Notes under the pieces: model-generated
The model's database searches: none
Told to the model about the DNA's origin: nothing
The model's input: the letters and a program-made list of their open reading frames with translations, nothing else
Part shown: piece after piece, positions 20,230-29,403 of the stretch
How positions within the stretch are numbered: position 1 is the stretch's first letter
How the letters are laid out: each line of letters begins with the position of its first letter
From: CAWDDA01 sp963813345
GTDB lineage: Bacteria; Acidobacteriota; Blastocatellia; RBC074
Assembly (NCBI GenBank): GCA_963813345.1
Contig: CAWEYR010000010.1
Span: forward strand, 1 to 64,000
Length of the DNA stretch: 64,000 nt
Direction: 5' to 3'
Program-made: the position numbers and the translations under genes

Positions 20230-22149
20230 ATGAAGCGGATCATCGTTGGAACTGCGGGACATATCGACCACGGCAAGACAGCACTCGTCAAAGCACTTAC
20301 AGGTGTCGACGCTGATCGGCTAAAGGAAGAGAAAGAGCGCGGCATTACGATCGACATCGGCTTTGCGGACCTGGCGCTCGGTGAAACGCATTTCGGCTTC
20401 GTTGACGTGCCCGGCCATGAGCGGTTCGTGAAGAATATGCTCGCCGGCGCTCACGGTATCGACCTCGTCCTGCTGGTAGTTGCGGCTGATGAAGGCGTTA
20501 TGCCTCAAACTCGCGAGCATTTCGATATCTGCCGGCTTCTCAAGGTCAAATCCGGCTTAATAGCGATTACAAAGGCCGATCTGGCGGATGATGAATTTGC
20601 GACTCTTGTGGAAGCTGAGATTGCCGATTTCGTCAAAGACTCGTTCCTGGACGGCGCTCCTGTCGTACACGTCAGCTCGCGGACAGGTCAGGGAATCGTC
20701 GAGCTGAAGCAAGCTCTCGAGCGGCTTGCCGGTTCTGTCCCTTCACGTGACGCGGCAGCCGTCGCCCGGCTGCCGATAGACCGCATCTTTACGATCAAAG
20801 GGTTTGGCACGGTGGTTACCGGTACGCTGGTAGCCGGAACTGTGAGGCCTGGAGATGAACTCGAAGTAATCCCTTCGAACGGCTTGAGAACGCGTGCGCG
20901 TGGACTTCAGGTTCACTCCCGCGCCGTGGATGCTGCCAGAGCAGGCGAGCGGACGGCTATCAACACCCAGGGGCTCGAGGTGTCGGACCTTGCGCGAGGA
21001 CACGTGCTGGTTCCTGCGGGGAGACTCGCAGCGACATCGATCACCGATGTCAGGCTCGAGCTTCTCCCATCGGCTAAGCGCGCGCTTCGAACACGCACTC
21101 GCGTCCGGTTTCACTGTGGCGCTGCTGAGATCCTTGCGCGGGTGATTCTTCTCGATGGAGGGCAGCTCGAGCCAGGAAAAGGTACACTGGCACAGCTCCG
21201 TCTCGAATCTCCGATCCTCGTGCTTCCTGGCGATCACTTCATAATTCGCAGCTATTCACCTTCAATGACCATCGGCGGTGGCACTATTCTGGACGCGCAT
21301 CCACGAAAGCATCGAAAGAAAGACACGAAGACTGCAATAGAATTCCTCGGACGGCTCGAAACAGCTGATGAAATCGAACAGATCGCTCTCTTCGTTGACG
21401 CTGCGGGAGAATCGGGCGCGAGTCTGGCAGAGATTGCGATGCGCACCGGACATACCGATAAGGCGATCAGCCACGCCGCGAAGGAGCTTGAAGGTCGAGG
21501 TCGAGTGCTCGTCACCGGTGATAATCAACTGATCCTTGTCTCACGTGCAGCGTTTGAAACAATCGGACGCAGGTTAATCCAACTCGTCACGGCCTTTCAC
21601 AAAAAGGCTCCTCTCGATCGCGGCATCTCACGTGAGGAGCTTCGCGCAAGGTTAGGAACGAATGTGCGAGCCGAGACGTTTCGTGCTCTCATAAAAGATG
21701 CAGTTGACCGGGGAGTTCTGGTTGTCGAGCGTGATCTTGTCCGGGATAGCCGGCATAAGGTGACTCTTTCGGAGGATGAGCTGGCAGCAAAGGATCAACT
21801 GGCACGGATCTTCGCTGAAGCCGCGCTCGAGACGATGTCACTCGATGACGCGGTCCGCACAATCACGAGCCGATTCGGATTCGACGCGCACCACGCAAAC
21901 CGCTTCGCTCAGATGCTCTTTACGAGCGGGGACCTGGTGCGAATCGCAGATCTCGTTTTTCACAAGTCCGCTATCGATGGACTAAGGACAGACCTCGCGC
22001 GTTTCAAACGCGAACGAGGCCCCAAAATCGACGTTGCCGCATTCAAGGACCTCACAGGAGTATCGAGAAAGTATGCAATTCCATTACTTGAATACCTTGA
22101 TCGACAACGGATCACGCGTCGAAACGGCGACGTTCGTGAAATCCTTTAG
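20230..22149 (+). CDS. selB: Selenocysteine-specific elongation factor SelB
   Basis: Delivers Sec-tRNA to UGA codons read as selenocysteine, by binding the mRNA SECIS hairpin. 639 intact residues: GTPase with G1 GTAGHIDHGKTALVKALTG at 8-26, G3 DVPGHERFVKNML and G4 TKAD; beta-barrel domains with IFTIKGFGTVVTGTLVAGTV, FIIRSYSPSMTIGGGTILD; then a C-terminal array of winged helices (about 380-639) ending ISRKYAIPLLEYLDRQRIT-like, GVSRKYAIPLLEYLDR. Presence implies a selenoprotein system in the genome, but no selA, selD, selC or UGA-containing reading frame was recognised in this window. Confidence 0.95.
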   Translation: MKRIIVGTAGHIDHGKTALVKALTGVDADRLKEEKERGITIDIGFADLALGETHFGFVDVPGHERFVKNMLAGAHGIDLVLLVVAADEGVMPQTREHFDICRLLKVKSGLIAITKADLADDEFATLVEAEIADFVKDSFLDGAPVVHVSSRTGQGIVELKQALERLAGSVPSRDAAAVARLPIDRIFTIKGFGTVVTGTLVAGTVRPGDELEVIPSNGLRTRARGLQVHSRAVDAARAGERTAINTQGLEVSDLARGHVLVPAGRLAATSITDVRLELLPSAKRALRTRTRVRFHCGAAEILARVILLDGGQLEPGKGTLAQLRLESPILVLPGDHFIIRSYSPSMTIGGGTILDAHPRKHRKKDTKTAIEFLGRLETADEIEQIALFVDAAGESGASLAEIAMRTGHTDKAISHAAKELEGRGRVLVTGDNQLILVSRAAFETIGRRLIQLVTAFHKKAPLDRGISREELRARLGTNVRAETFRALIKDAVDRGVLVVERDLVRDSRHKVTLSEDELAAKDQLARIFAEAALETMSLDDAVRTITSRFGFDAHHANRFAQMLFTSGDLVRIADLVFHKSAIDGLRTDLARFKRERGPKIDVAAFKDLTGVSRKYAIPLLEYLDRQRITRRNGDVREIL

Positions 22150-24019
22150 GCCATCCGGCAAAATTGCAACGACCGCTTCCCTGTTTGGAATTTTTGCGTT
22201 TGTGATTGCCTGTCTGGCGGTTCGCTCGACTGCTCAAACGCAGACCACGATACAACTGCAACCATTTCTGAGCGGCCTCTCGCAGCCGGTTTTGATAACG
22301 CACGCTCGCGATGGCAGCAATCGGCTTTTCATAGTTGAACAGACAGGTCTCATCAAAGTCCTGCAACCTGGTTCGACAACCCCGACGACTTTTCTTGACC
22401 TGACGAGTAAAAGAGTTTTTGGCGGCGAACAGGGGGTACTCGGGCTGGCTTTTCATCCAGAGTACGAAACCAACCGCCGCTTCTTTGTGAACTACACGAG
22501 AACTGGAGATGGCGCCACGGTTATTGCCGAATATCTTGCATCACCGGTCGAATCCGAACGTCGCTTTGACGACAGAAAAGATCATTCTGACCGTTGCTCA
22601 ACCCTTCTCAAACCACAATGGAGGAATGATTGAGTTCGGGCCTGACGGATTTCTTCATATTGGAATGGGTGATGGCGGTTCGGCGAACGATCCCGGAAAC
22701 CGCGCACAGAACAGAAACGAACTTCTCGGGAAAGATGTTGAGGATCGATATCGATCAGACCGCCGGAGGAGTTAACTACGTTTCCCCACCATCCAATCCG
22801 TTCTTCGGCCAAATCGCAGGGCGCGATGAGATATTCGCCATGGGAATGAGGAACCCGTGGCGGTGGTCCTTTGACAGGCTGACGGGTCAGCTATACGCCG
22901 GCGATGTCGGGCAGGGACAAATCGAAGAGATCGACATCATCACTTCCGGAGCAAACTACGGATGGCGAGTATACGAAGGAACGCGATGCACCAACATTGA
23001 TGCGCAGATGTGCATTCCAACGAACTACACCGCGCCAGTCACCGAGTACAACCACTCCGGTGGTCGTTGTTCGGTCACTGGAGGGTACGTGTATCGGGGA
23101 ACCCGTTCTTCATTGCCATATGGAAGTTATATCTTCGGCGATTATTGTACGGGTGAGATTTTTCTATGGCATAACGGAGTTCAGACGCTGTTGCTCGACA
23201 CTTCGCTCAACATCTCTTCGTTTGGAGAGGATCAGGACGGAGAGCTTTATGTTGTTTCTCTCGGAGGCGCAATCCAGCGGGTAGTCAATCCCGCTGCGCG
23301 CCCGGCTGTAAGTGTCTCGTCAGCGAACTACCGGGGTGACTTCCTCGCAGCAGACTCGATCGTTTCTGTCTTCGGAACCGATCTCGCGACAATGACTGCG
23401 AGTGCAACATTGCCTCTGCCGACGACACTTGCAGGCACTCAGGTTCGCGTCACGGACGCTGCCGGAGCGTCGCGACTCGCGCAACTACTTTATGTTTCGA
23501 GTTTACAGGTCAACTATGTAATGCCGGCAGACACGGTGGCAGGCCGCGCGGAGGTAGTCATCACCTCGGGCAGCGGCGCAGTTTCGTCAGGTACGGTCGA
23601 GATTGCATCCGTCGCACCCGGGAATCTTTTCGGCAAACTCCGATGGAATCGACACCGCAGCCGCCTATGTCAGTCAGGTCCGCGGTGGCGTTGTGGTTGC
23701 CACGTTTGACGTGGCCCGTTTCGATACACAGCAAGGACGATACGTCGCCCGACCGATCAACATGAGTGCTATCAACGACGATCTGATCCTGTCCATTTTC
23801 GGAACCGGCATTCGCAAGGGCGGTTCCCTTTCGGCTGTTTCGGTAACCATCGGTGGTGCTAACCAACAAGTCGACTTTGCGGGTCCGCACGGCACCTTCG
23901 TGGCCCTTGACCAGATCAACATCCGACTTTCACGAGCACTCGCCGGACGCGGCGTTGTCGAGATCATTCTTACGGTTGACGGAAAGACTGCGAATACCCT
24001 AACCATCGAGGTCAATTAA
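22136..24019 (+). CDS. PQQ-dependent sugar dehydrogenase with TIGR03437-like C-terminus, frameshifted
   Basis: Secreted glucose/sorbosone dehydrogenase-type beta-propeller. The GTG at 22136, overlapping selB by 14 bases, gives a normal signal peptide (MKSFRPSGKIATTASLFGIF); an ATG at 22076 is the alternative. Propeller motifs: RLFIVEQTGLIKVL, GEQGVLGLAFHPEY, NGGMIEFGPDGFLHIGMGDG, EIFAMGMRNPWRWSFD, YAGDVGQGQIEEID, NYGWRVYEG. Frame changes occur near 22555, 22740 and 23630. After about residue 395 comes a domain (SSANYRGDFLAADSIVSVFG, LQVNYVMPADT, DDLILSIFGTG) resembling TIGR03437, a C-terminal domain mainly known from Acidobacteria. Likely oxidises an aldose outside the cytoplasm. Confidence 0.8.
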
Positions 24020-24024
24020 GAATC

Positions 24025-24058
24025 CTGGGAGCGCCAGCGACGACGCCAGCGCTCCCAG
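24025..24058 (+). terminator. R5-type hairpin after the sugar dehydrogenase
   Basis: Perfect 9-bp stem CTGGGAGCG/CGCTCCCAG with a 16-base loop, 5 bases after the stop codon. It belongs to the dispersed R5 family and may serve as a terminator, although no T-run follows. Confidence 0.5.
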
Positions 24059-24076
24059 GTGTTACAATTATCGTTT

Positions 24077-25642
24077 ATGCTGAATCTTCCGCCGTTCAAA
24101 AACGAACCATTCTCCGACTTCTCAGATGAAAGAAATGCGCAGGGCATGCTTAAGGCGATCGAGCGCGTTGAGGCTGAGCTCGGCCGCGAGTATCCGATCA
24201 TTGTTGGTGGTGAACGAATCAGGACCGGAGACCTGCACGAATCTCTCAATCCCTCGAAGTTTGCCGAAGTCATTGGCCGCGTTCACAACGCCAATCGCGA
24301 CGTAGCCGAGAAAGCGATCACCGCGGCCTGGCGTGCTTTCGATACATGGAAAGATGTTCCTGCCGAGCAGCGTGCATCCTATCTCCTGAAAGCTGCAGCG
24401 GAAATGCGACGCAGGAAGTTCGAGTTCAATGCGTGGCTCGTGCTCGAAGTCGGCAAATCCTGGGCTGAAGCAGAGGCCGATACCGCTGAAGCAATCGACT
24501 TCCTCGAGTTCTACGCGCGCCAGGCAATCAGATATGCCGGTCCGCAACCGTTAACCCAGTCGCCGCTCAAAGACGAAATCAACGAGCTCGAGTACATTCC
24601 TCTCGGTGTCGGCATCGTCATACCACCCTGGAACTTTCCACTGGCGATACTCGCCGGGATGGCAACGGCCGCCGTCGCTGCCGGTAATACCGTCATCATC
24701 AAGCCGTCGCACGATTCGCCTGTGATAGCCGCGAAGTTCGTCGAGCTTATGGAGCAAGTCTCTCTTCCGCCGGGCGTGATCAATCTTCTGCCGGGCGAGG
24801 GGCCGGTGGTTGGTGAGTATCTGGTCGAGCATCCGCGCACCCGATTCATCTCCTTTACCGGCTCGATGGCAGTCGGGTTGCGAATCAACGAGCTTGCCGC
24901 TCGGCCGCGAGACGGGCAGATCTGGATCAAGCGTGTCATTGCGGAGATGGGTGGCAAGGACACGATTGTTGTCGACGAGTCGGCGGACCTCGACGCGGCC
25001 GCCGATGGGATCGTGGCATCGGCCTTTGGTTATTCGGGCCAGAAGTGCTCTGCGTGCTCGCGCGCCGTCGTTGTCGAGTCAGTCTACGATGAAGTGCTCG
25101 AGAAGGTGGTGGAGCGCACTGAAAGGCTGAACGTCGGGCCGGCCAGGGATCAATCCATCTTCACGGGGCCTGTTTCGAGCAAGAGGTCCTTTGACAAGAT
25201 CAGCCAGTATATCGAGATTGGTAAAGGTGAGGGACGCCTCGCTGCAGGTGGACGCCGGCACGAGATCGCAGACTCCGGATGGTTCATTGAGCCGACTGTG
25301 ATTGCAGATGTCGATCCGCAATCGAGGGTGAGCCAGGAAGAGATATTCGGTCCCGTCCTCGCATTCATAAAAGCAAAGAATTTCGAGGATTCACTCAAGA
25401 TCGCAAATAATACGATCTACGGGTTAACCGGCGCCTTTTATTCGGCCTCGAGAGAGCGAATCGAGAGAGCGCGGCGCGATTTTCATGTCGGGAACCTTTA
25501 CATCAACCGCAAGTGCACAGGCGCCCTGGTTGATGTGCATCCATTCGGTGGCTTCAATATGTCTGGAACCGATTCGAAGGCCGGCGGCCGCGATTATCTC
25601 GGTCTCTTTCTTCAGGCGAAATCGGTGGCTGAAAGGTATTGA
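24077..25642 (+). CDS. pruA: L-glutamate gamma-semialdehyde dehydrogenase (P5C dehydrogenase)
   Basis: Oxidises glutamate semialdehyde (from proline or arginine) to glutamate with NAD. 521 residues from ATG 24077, the monofunctional RocA/PruA length. Aldehyde dehydrogenase motifs: IPPWNFPLAI (NAD site), IKPSHDSPVIAAKFVE, FTGSMAVG, catalytic Glu in VIAEMGGKDTIVVD (about 288), catalytic Cys in GYSGQKCSACSR (about 322), EEIFGPVLAF, and the PruA-typical end INRKCTGALVDVHPFGGF. Intact. No proline dehydrogenase gene is adjacent. The sequence TGTTACAAT lies 8 bases before the ATG and no clear ribosome site is seen. Confidence 0.93.
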   Translation: MLNLPPFKNEPFSDFSDERNAQGMLKAIERVEAELGREYPIIVGGERIRTGDLHESLNPSKFAEVIGRVHNANRDVAEKAITAAWRAFDTWKDVPAEQRASYLLKAAAEMRRRKFEFNAWLVLEVGKSWAEAEADTAEAIDFLEFYARQAIRYAGPQPLTQSPLKDEINELEYIPLGVGIVIPPWNFPLAILAGMATAAVAAGNTVIIKPSHDSPVIAAKFVELMEQVSLPPGVINLLPGEGPVVGEYLVEHPRTRFISFTGSMAVGLRINELAARPRDGQIWIKRVIAEMGGKDTIVVDESADLDAAADGIVASAFGYSGQKCSACSRAVVVESVYDEVLEKVVERTERLNVGPARDQSIFTGPVSSKRSFDKISQYIEIGKGEGRLAAGGRRHEIADSGWFIEPTVIADVDPQSRVSQEEIFGPVLAFIKAKNFEDSLKIANNTIYGLTGAFYSASRERIERARRDFHVGNLYINRKCTGALVDVHPFGGFNMSGTDSKAGGRDYLGLFLQAKSVAERY

Positions 25643-25649
25643 GTAGGCA

Positions 25650-25708
25650 GTTCAAGCTTTAGCTGGCTCTTGCATTCGAACGTCGCAAGAGCAAGCTAAA
25701 GCTTGAAT
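25650..25708. repeat. R3 hairpin
   Basis: TTCAAGCTTTAGCTGGCTCTTGC (25651-25673, split by one mismatch region) pairs with GCAAGAGCAAGCTAAAGCTTGAA (25685-25707). It fills the gap between pruA and the thioredoxin-like gene. Confidence 0.9.
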
Positions 25709-25725
25709 CAGACAGGTGTTACAAT

Positions 25726-26737
25726 ATGAAAAGGACTATACTATTTCCTGTCTTGTTTCTCGTTGCTTTGACCGTGACTTCAAACGCACAGACGCCGTCA
25801 ATTGCATCCGTTGGCGCGATTGCACCGGGCTTCTCGCTCAAGGACTTGACCGGCAAAACGCGCGCGCTCGATGAGTTCAGGGGCCGTATGGTTGTCGTGA
25901 GCTTCATCTCAGCAAAATGCCCCGTCTCGAATGACTACAATAGCAGGCTGCGCGCTCTTGCCACGCAATACTCGGCACGCAACGTGGCCTTTGTAGGAAT
26001 CAATTCGAACAGCGATGAGCCAGTCAACCTGATCAAGCAACATGCCGAACGGAACGGCTTTCGATTTCCGATTCTCAAAGATGCCGATAATTCTGTCGCT
26101 GACGCATACGGTGCAGTTCGTACTCCTGAGATCTTTGTGGTCGACGGGGAAGGTATCGTGAGATACCACGGGAGAATCGACAACGCGCGCAACGTGCAGA
26201 ATGTGCGCCGGAATGACCTTCGCGCGGCGCTTGATGAGCTTATCGAACGGAAGCCCGTCTCGATCCCTGACACCAAGGCGTTCGGATGCCTGATTACGCG
26301 CGCAAACGGCCCCGTCAAGCTGATGAAACCGGCAGAATTCCCGAAGCTTATTGCTGACTCAAAGGGCAAAGTGCTCGTCGTCAACTTCTGGGCGACATGG
26401 TGTGGTCCCTGTATTGCCGAGTTCCCTGAGTTTGTCGCCATAGATCAGAAGTACCGCGCGAAGGGAGTTCGTGTCGTCGGAATCAGTGCGGACGAACTGA
26501 GTGATATTGATCAAAAAGTGATTCCATTCATCAGAGAGCAGAAGGTAAAGTTCGAGATCGCAGTGCAGGCAGTCGAAGTATCCACAGGAGATGATAGACG
26601 TCGTCGACAAACAATGGAGCGGAGCACTGCCAGCGACGCTTGTCTATGATCGTACCGGTAACCGGGTATTCGTGCGCTATGGCATCATCGATCGTGCGAC
26701 GTTGCTCGAAGCAATTGAGAAGGCGTTGAAAAACTGA
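25726..26737 (+). CDS. Secreted double thioredoxin/redoxin protein, frameshifted
   Basis: Signal peptide MKRTILFPVLFLVALTVTSN, then two thioredoxin-fold domains. Domain 1 (about 28-185) is AhpC/TSA-like with GAIAPGFSLKDLTGKTRALD and a single cysteine in SAKCPVSNDY, so it lacks a CxxC pair. Domain 2 (about 195-337) is TlpA/ResA-like with VNFWATWCGPCIAEFPEF. The frame shifts near 26585; the next frame gives QEMIDVVDKQWSGALPAT and the usual end to TGA 26735-26737. Role: periplasmic thiol reduction or peroxide handling, possibly fed by DsbD elsewhere in the window (inference). No ribosome site is visible: TGTTACAAT directly abuts the ATG. Confidence 0.85.
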
Positions 26738-26758
26738 AGGCGTGGGAGGAAGCAGCAG

Positions 26759-27991
26759 GTGTCAATAGTCAAACCGTTTCGCGCGCTCAGGCCGCTGCCT
26801 GAGCAGGCAGCGAAAGTCTCAGCCGTTCCATATGATGTAGTCAGCACCGAGGAAGCCCGAAAGCTTGCCGAGGGGAATCTTCTGAGTTTTCTTCACGTAT
26901 CGAGACCAGAGATCGATCTTCCTGAGGACATCGATCCGCACTCGAGTGCGGTTTACGAGCAAGCCGGCGTGAACTTTGATCGCCTGATCGTTCTGGCACC
27001 GCTCATAATCGAAGACGAGCCCCGTTTCTATATCTACAGGCTGGCCATGGGATCACACGAGCAGACCGGCCTGGTGGCATGCTGTTCGCTCGATGAGTAC
27101 GACAACGACATCATTCGCAAACACGAGCGGACTCGAAAGGATAAGGAAGACGACCGCACTCGTCACATGTTGACGCTGAGAGCCCAGACAGGCCCGGTCT
27201 TCGCAACCTACAAGCCTCACAGCTCGATGAACGAGCTCGCGTCCAGGGTGACTAGCAATCCGCCTCTTTTTGATTTCACTGCACCTGATGGAGTCAAACA
27301 CACGATATGGATCGTCGATGCACAGCTGAATGATGAGATAGCGAGTGCTTTCGGCGAGATTCCGTTTCTATACATCGCCGACGGTCACCATCGCGCCAAA
27401 AGCGCAAGCCGCGCTCGCGAGGAATTGCGAGCTGCGAATACAGATTCCTCCGGAAGCGAGGACTACAACTTCTTTCAGTGTGTCCTCTTTCCATCAGATC
27501 AGGTGCAGATTCTTCCTTACAATCGCGTCATCAGAGACACGAATGGAGCATCCTTGGACGATCTTCTAAGAACGATCGAGGTTGACTTCAATGTACAGAA
27601 GACCGCCGAGCGGACGCCCTCGTCGCGAGGGCGATTTGCGATGTATATCGATGGGACGTGGTATGAGGTGAAGCTCCGGAAGGAAGTTACCAAGCCAATA
27701 AAAGCAGTCGACGGACTCGACGTAACAATCCTACAGGATAAGCTTCTCGAACCTGTTTTCGGAATCGATGATGTTCGCACGAACAAGCGCGTCGACTTCG
27801 TTGGTGGTATTCGCGGGCCGGAAGAACTTGAGCAGCTCGTGAATTCAGGGCAGGCTGCCGTTGCGTTCACCCTTTTCCCGACCACGGTCGACGATCTCAT
27901 GCAGATTTCAGATGCGGGCGAGATCATGCCTCCGAAATCAACCTGGTTTGAGCCAAAACTGCGTGATGGTTTGCTTAGTCATCTCATCTGA
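26759..27991 (+). CDS. DUF1015 family protein in the serine operon
   Basis: 410 intact residues starting at GTG 26759 (MSIVKPFRALRP), the usual opening of DUF1015. Other landmarks are AVPYDVVSTEEARKLA, FLHVSRPEID, RKHERTRKDKEDDRTRHML, IADGHHRAKSASRARE at about residue 200, LPYNRVIRD and the end LFPTTVDDLMQISDAGEIMP. Only 27 bases separate it from serA, and serC follows, so it belongs to a serine-synthesis cluster. Biochemical activity is not established to my knowledge. The DGHHR motif is reminiscent of ParB/sulfiredoxin-fold serine kinases (SerK, SbnI), which would fit the location, but this is inference. Confidence 0.85.
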   Translation: MSIVKPFRALRPLPEQAAKVSAVPYDVVSTEEARKLAEGNLLSFLHVSRPEIDLPEDIDPHSSAVYEQAGVNFDRLIVLAPLIIEDEPRFYIYRLAMGSHEQTGLVACCSLDEYDNDIIRKHERTRKDKEDDRTRHMLTLRAQTGPVFATYKPHSSMNELASRVTSNPPLFDFTAPDGVKHTIWIVDAQLNDEIASAFGEIPFLYIADGHHRAKSASRAREELRAANTDSSGSEDYNFFQCVLFPSDQVQILPYNRVIRDTNGASLDDLLRTIEVDFNVQKTAERTPSSRGRFAMYIDGTWYEVKLRKEVTKPIKAVDGLDVTILQDKLLEPVFGIDDVRTNKRVDFVGGIRGPEELEQLVNSGQAAVAFTLFPTTVDDLMQISDAGEIMPPKSTWFEPKLRDGLLSHLI

Positions 27992-28018
27992 TCGGTGTCA
28001 TCTGATCGGACTGCCTGT

Positions 28019-29221
28019 ATGAAAGTTCTGATAGCCGACAAGTTCGAGGAGAGCGGCATTCACAGCCTGGAAGAGACAGGTTGTGAAGTGATCTATGATC
28101 CCGACCTGAAGGACGAGCGCCTCGCGGCAGCCCTCAAAGAGACACGGGCCGAAGTCCTTGTTGTGCGTTCCACAAAAGTTACGGGTGATATGTTTGAGTC
28201 CGGCGCGTTGAGCCTTGTAGTTCGTGCCGGAGCGGGGTTCAACACGATCGACGTGAAAGCAGCAGCGTCCCGCGGCGTTTACGTTTCGAACTGTCCCGGT
28301 CGAAACTCAATCGCTGTTGCCGAACTTGCATTTGGACTGTTGCTCGCACTCGATCGACGAATCGCCGATAACGTAGAGGACCTGAGGCACGGTAAATGGA
28401 ATAAAGCGGAGTATAGTCAAGCGCGTGGTTTGTACGGGCGTACGCTTGCTGTTGTTGGACTCGGCCAGATTGGACGCGAGATGATCACTCGGGCCCAGGC
28501 GTTTGGAATGAATGTCATCGGCTGGAGCCGGAGTTTGACACCCGAGACTGCGGCAACTCTTGGGATTGTGTTCAGACAGACGATACTCGAGATTGCGAGC
28601 GAATGTGATGCAATGAGCATTCATCTCGCGCTGACTCCTGACACACTCGGCGTCATCGACGCTCAGGTCTTCGATGCGATGAAACCTGGAACCATCTTGA
28701 TCAACACAGCGCGTGCCGAAGTCATCGATCAGGATGCTCTCGTCAGTGCAATCAAGAACAAGGGCATCCGTGCAGGCCTTGATGTGTTTCGACATGAGCC
28801 TGCAACTGGAAAGGGCGAATTCGCTGACTCGATCGTCGAAATGCCGGGTGTCTATGGAACGCATCACATCGGCGCGTCGACTGATCAGGCTCAGGAAGCG
28901 ATCGCATCAGAGACCGTGCGCATCATTCGAACGTATAAAGAGACCGGAAGAGTGCCTAACGTGGTGAATTTGAGCGAAGTAACGCCGGCGACGCGTCTTC
29001 TGATAGTCAGGCATCACGATCGGCCTGGTGTTTTGGCTCACGTCCTGAACGCGATCAAGTCTGCGAATATCAACGTCCAGGAGATGGAGAACATAGTTTT
29101 CAAAGGGGCCGTCGCAGCGGTTGCGCGCATTGCTCTCGATTCTGCGCCACCGGTATCAACCATTGAACAGATCAGGACGGGTAATCCGGATGTGATCGAC
29201 GTGAGTTTGCTTGTAATTTAA
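28019..29221 (+). CDS. serA: D-3-phosphoglycerate dehydrogenase
   Basis: First step of serine synthesis: 3-phosphoglycerate to 3-phosphohydroxypyruvate with NAD. 400 residues from ATG 28019. NAD-binding motif VVGLGQIGREMI at about 147; catalytic Arg in NTARAEVID, Glu in FRHEPA, His in GTHHIGAST; a C-terminal ACT domain (about 325-400; LLIVRHHDRPGVLAHVLNAI), the usual serine-feedback site. It lacks the extra ASB domain, so it is the short form. Between the DUF1015 gene and serC; the R2/R3 repeat cluster separates it from serC. Confidence 0.93.
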   Translation: MKVLIADKFEESGIHSLEETGCEVIYDPDLKDERLAAALKETRAEVLVVRSTKVTGDMFESGALSLVVRAGAGFNTIDVKAAASRGVYVSNCPGRNSIAVAELAFGLLLALDRRIADNVEDLRHGKWNKAEYSQARGLYGRTLAVVGLGQIGREMITRAQAFGMNVIGWSRSLTPETAATLGIVFRQTILEIASECDAMSIHLALTPDTLGVIDAQVFDAMKPGTILINTARAEVIDQDALVSAIKNKGIRAGLDVFRHEPATGKGEFADSIVEMPGVYGTHHIGASTDQAQEAIASETVRIIRTYKETGRVPNVVNLSEVTPATRLLIVRHHDRPGVLAHVLNAIKSANINVQEMENIVFKGAVAAVARIALDSAPPVSTIEQIRTGNPDVIDVSLLVI

Positions 29222-29226
29222 CAAAT

Positions 29227-29385
29227 GAGTGCTGATGGTGCTGAGTGCTGGGTGCTGAGTGCTGAGTGCGAAGCTTCAGCGAATTGCGCCTGAAAGAACC
29301 TGAGGTCTTGCAACGAGTCAAGCTTGAAGCTTCGGAACTCCATAGCCTCAGCACTCAGCACCCAGCACTCAGCACTTTGAAATAG
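29227..29385. repeat. R2 inverted repeats with R3 core between serA and serC
   Basis: GTGCTGAGTGCTGGGTGCTGAGTGCTGAG (29240-29268 region) is inverted as CTCAGCACTCAGCACCCAGCACTCAGCAC near 29348-29376, flanking an inner palindrome around GAAGCTTCAGC and CAAGCTTGAAGCTTC. The whole gap can fold on itself, which may attenuate read-through into serC. Quoted units are written as repeats of GCTGAGT and GCTGGGT. Confidence 0.85.
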
Positions 29386-29403
29386 ACGGAGCAATGTTCC
29401 TTT

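Noticed and set aside
20230..22149. Selenocysteine UGA codons or selC near selB
   Set aside because: Every premature TGA examined is explained by a frame change, not in-frame continuation, and no tRNA-like fold was recognised by eye; a tRNA scan would be decisive.
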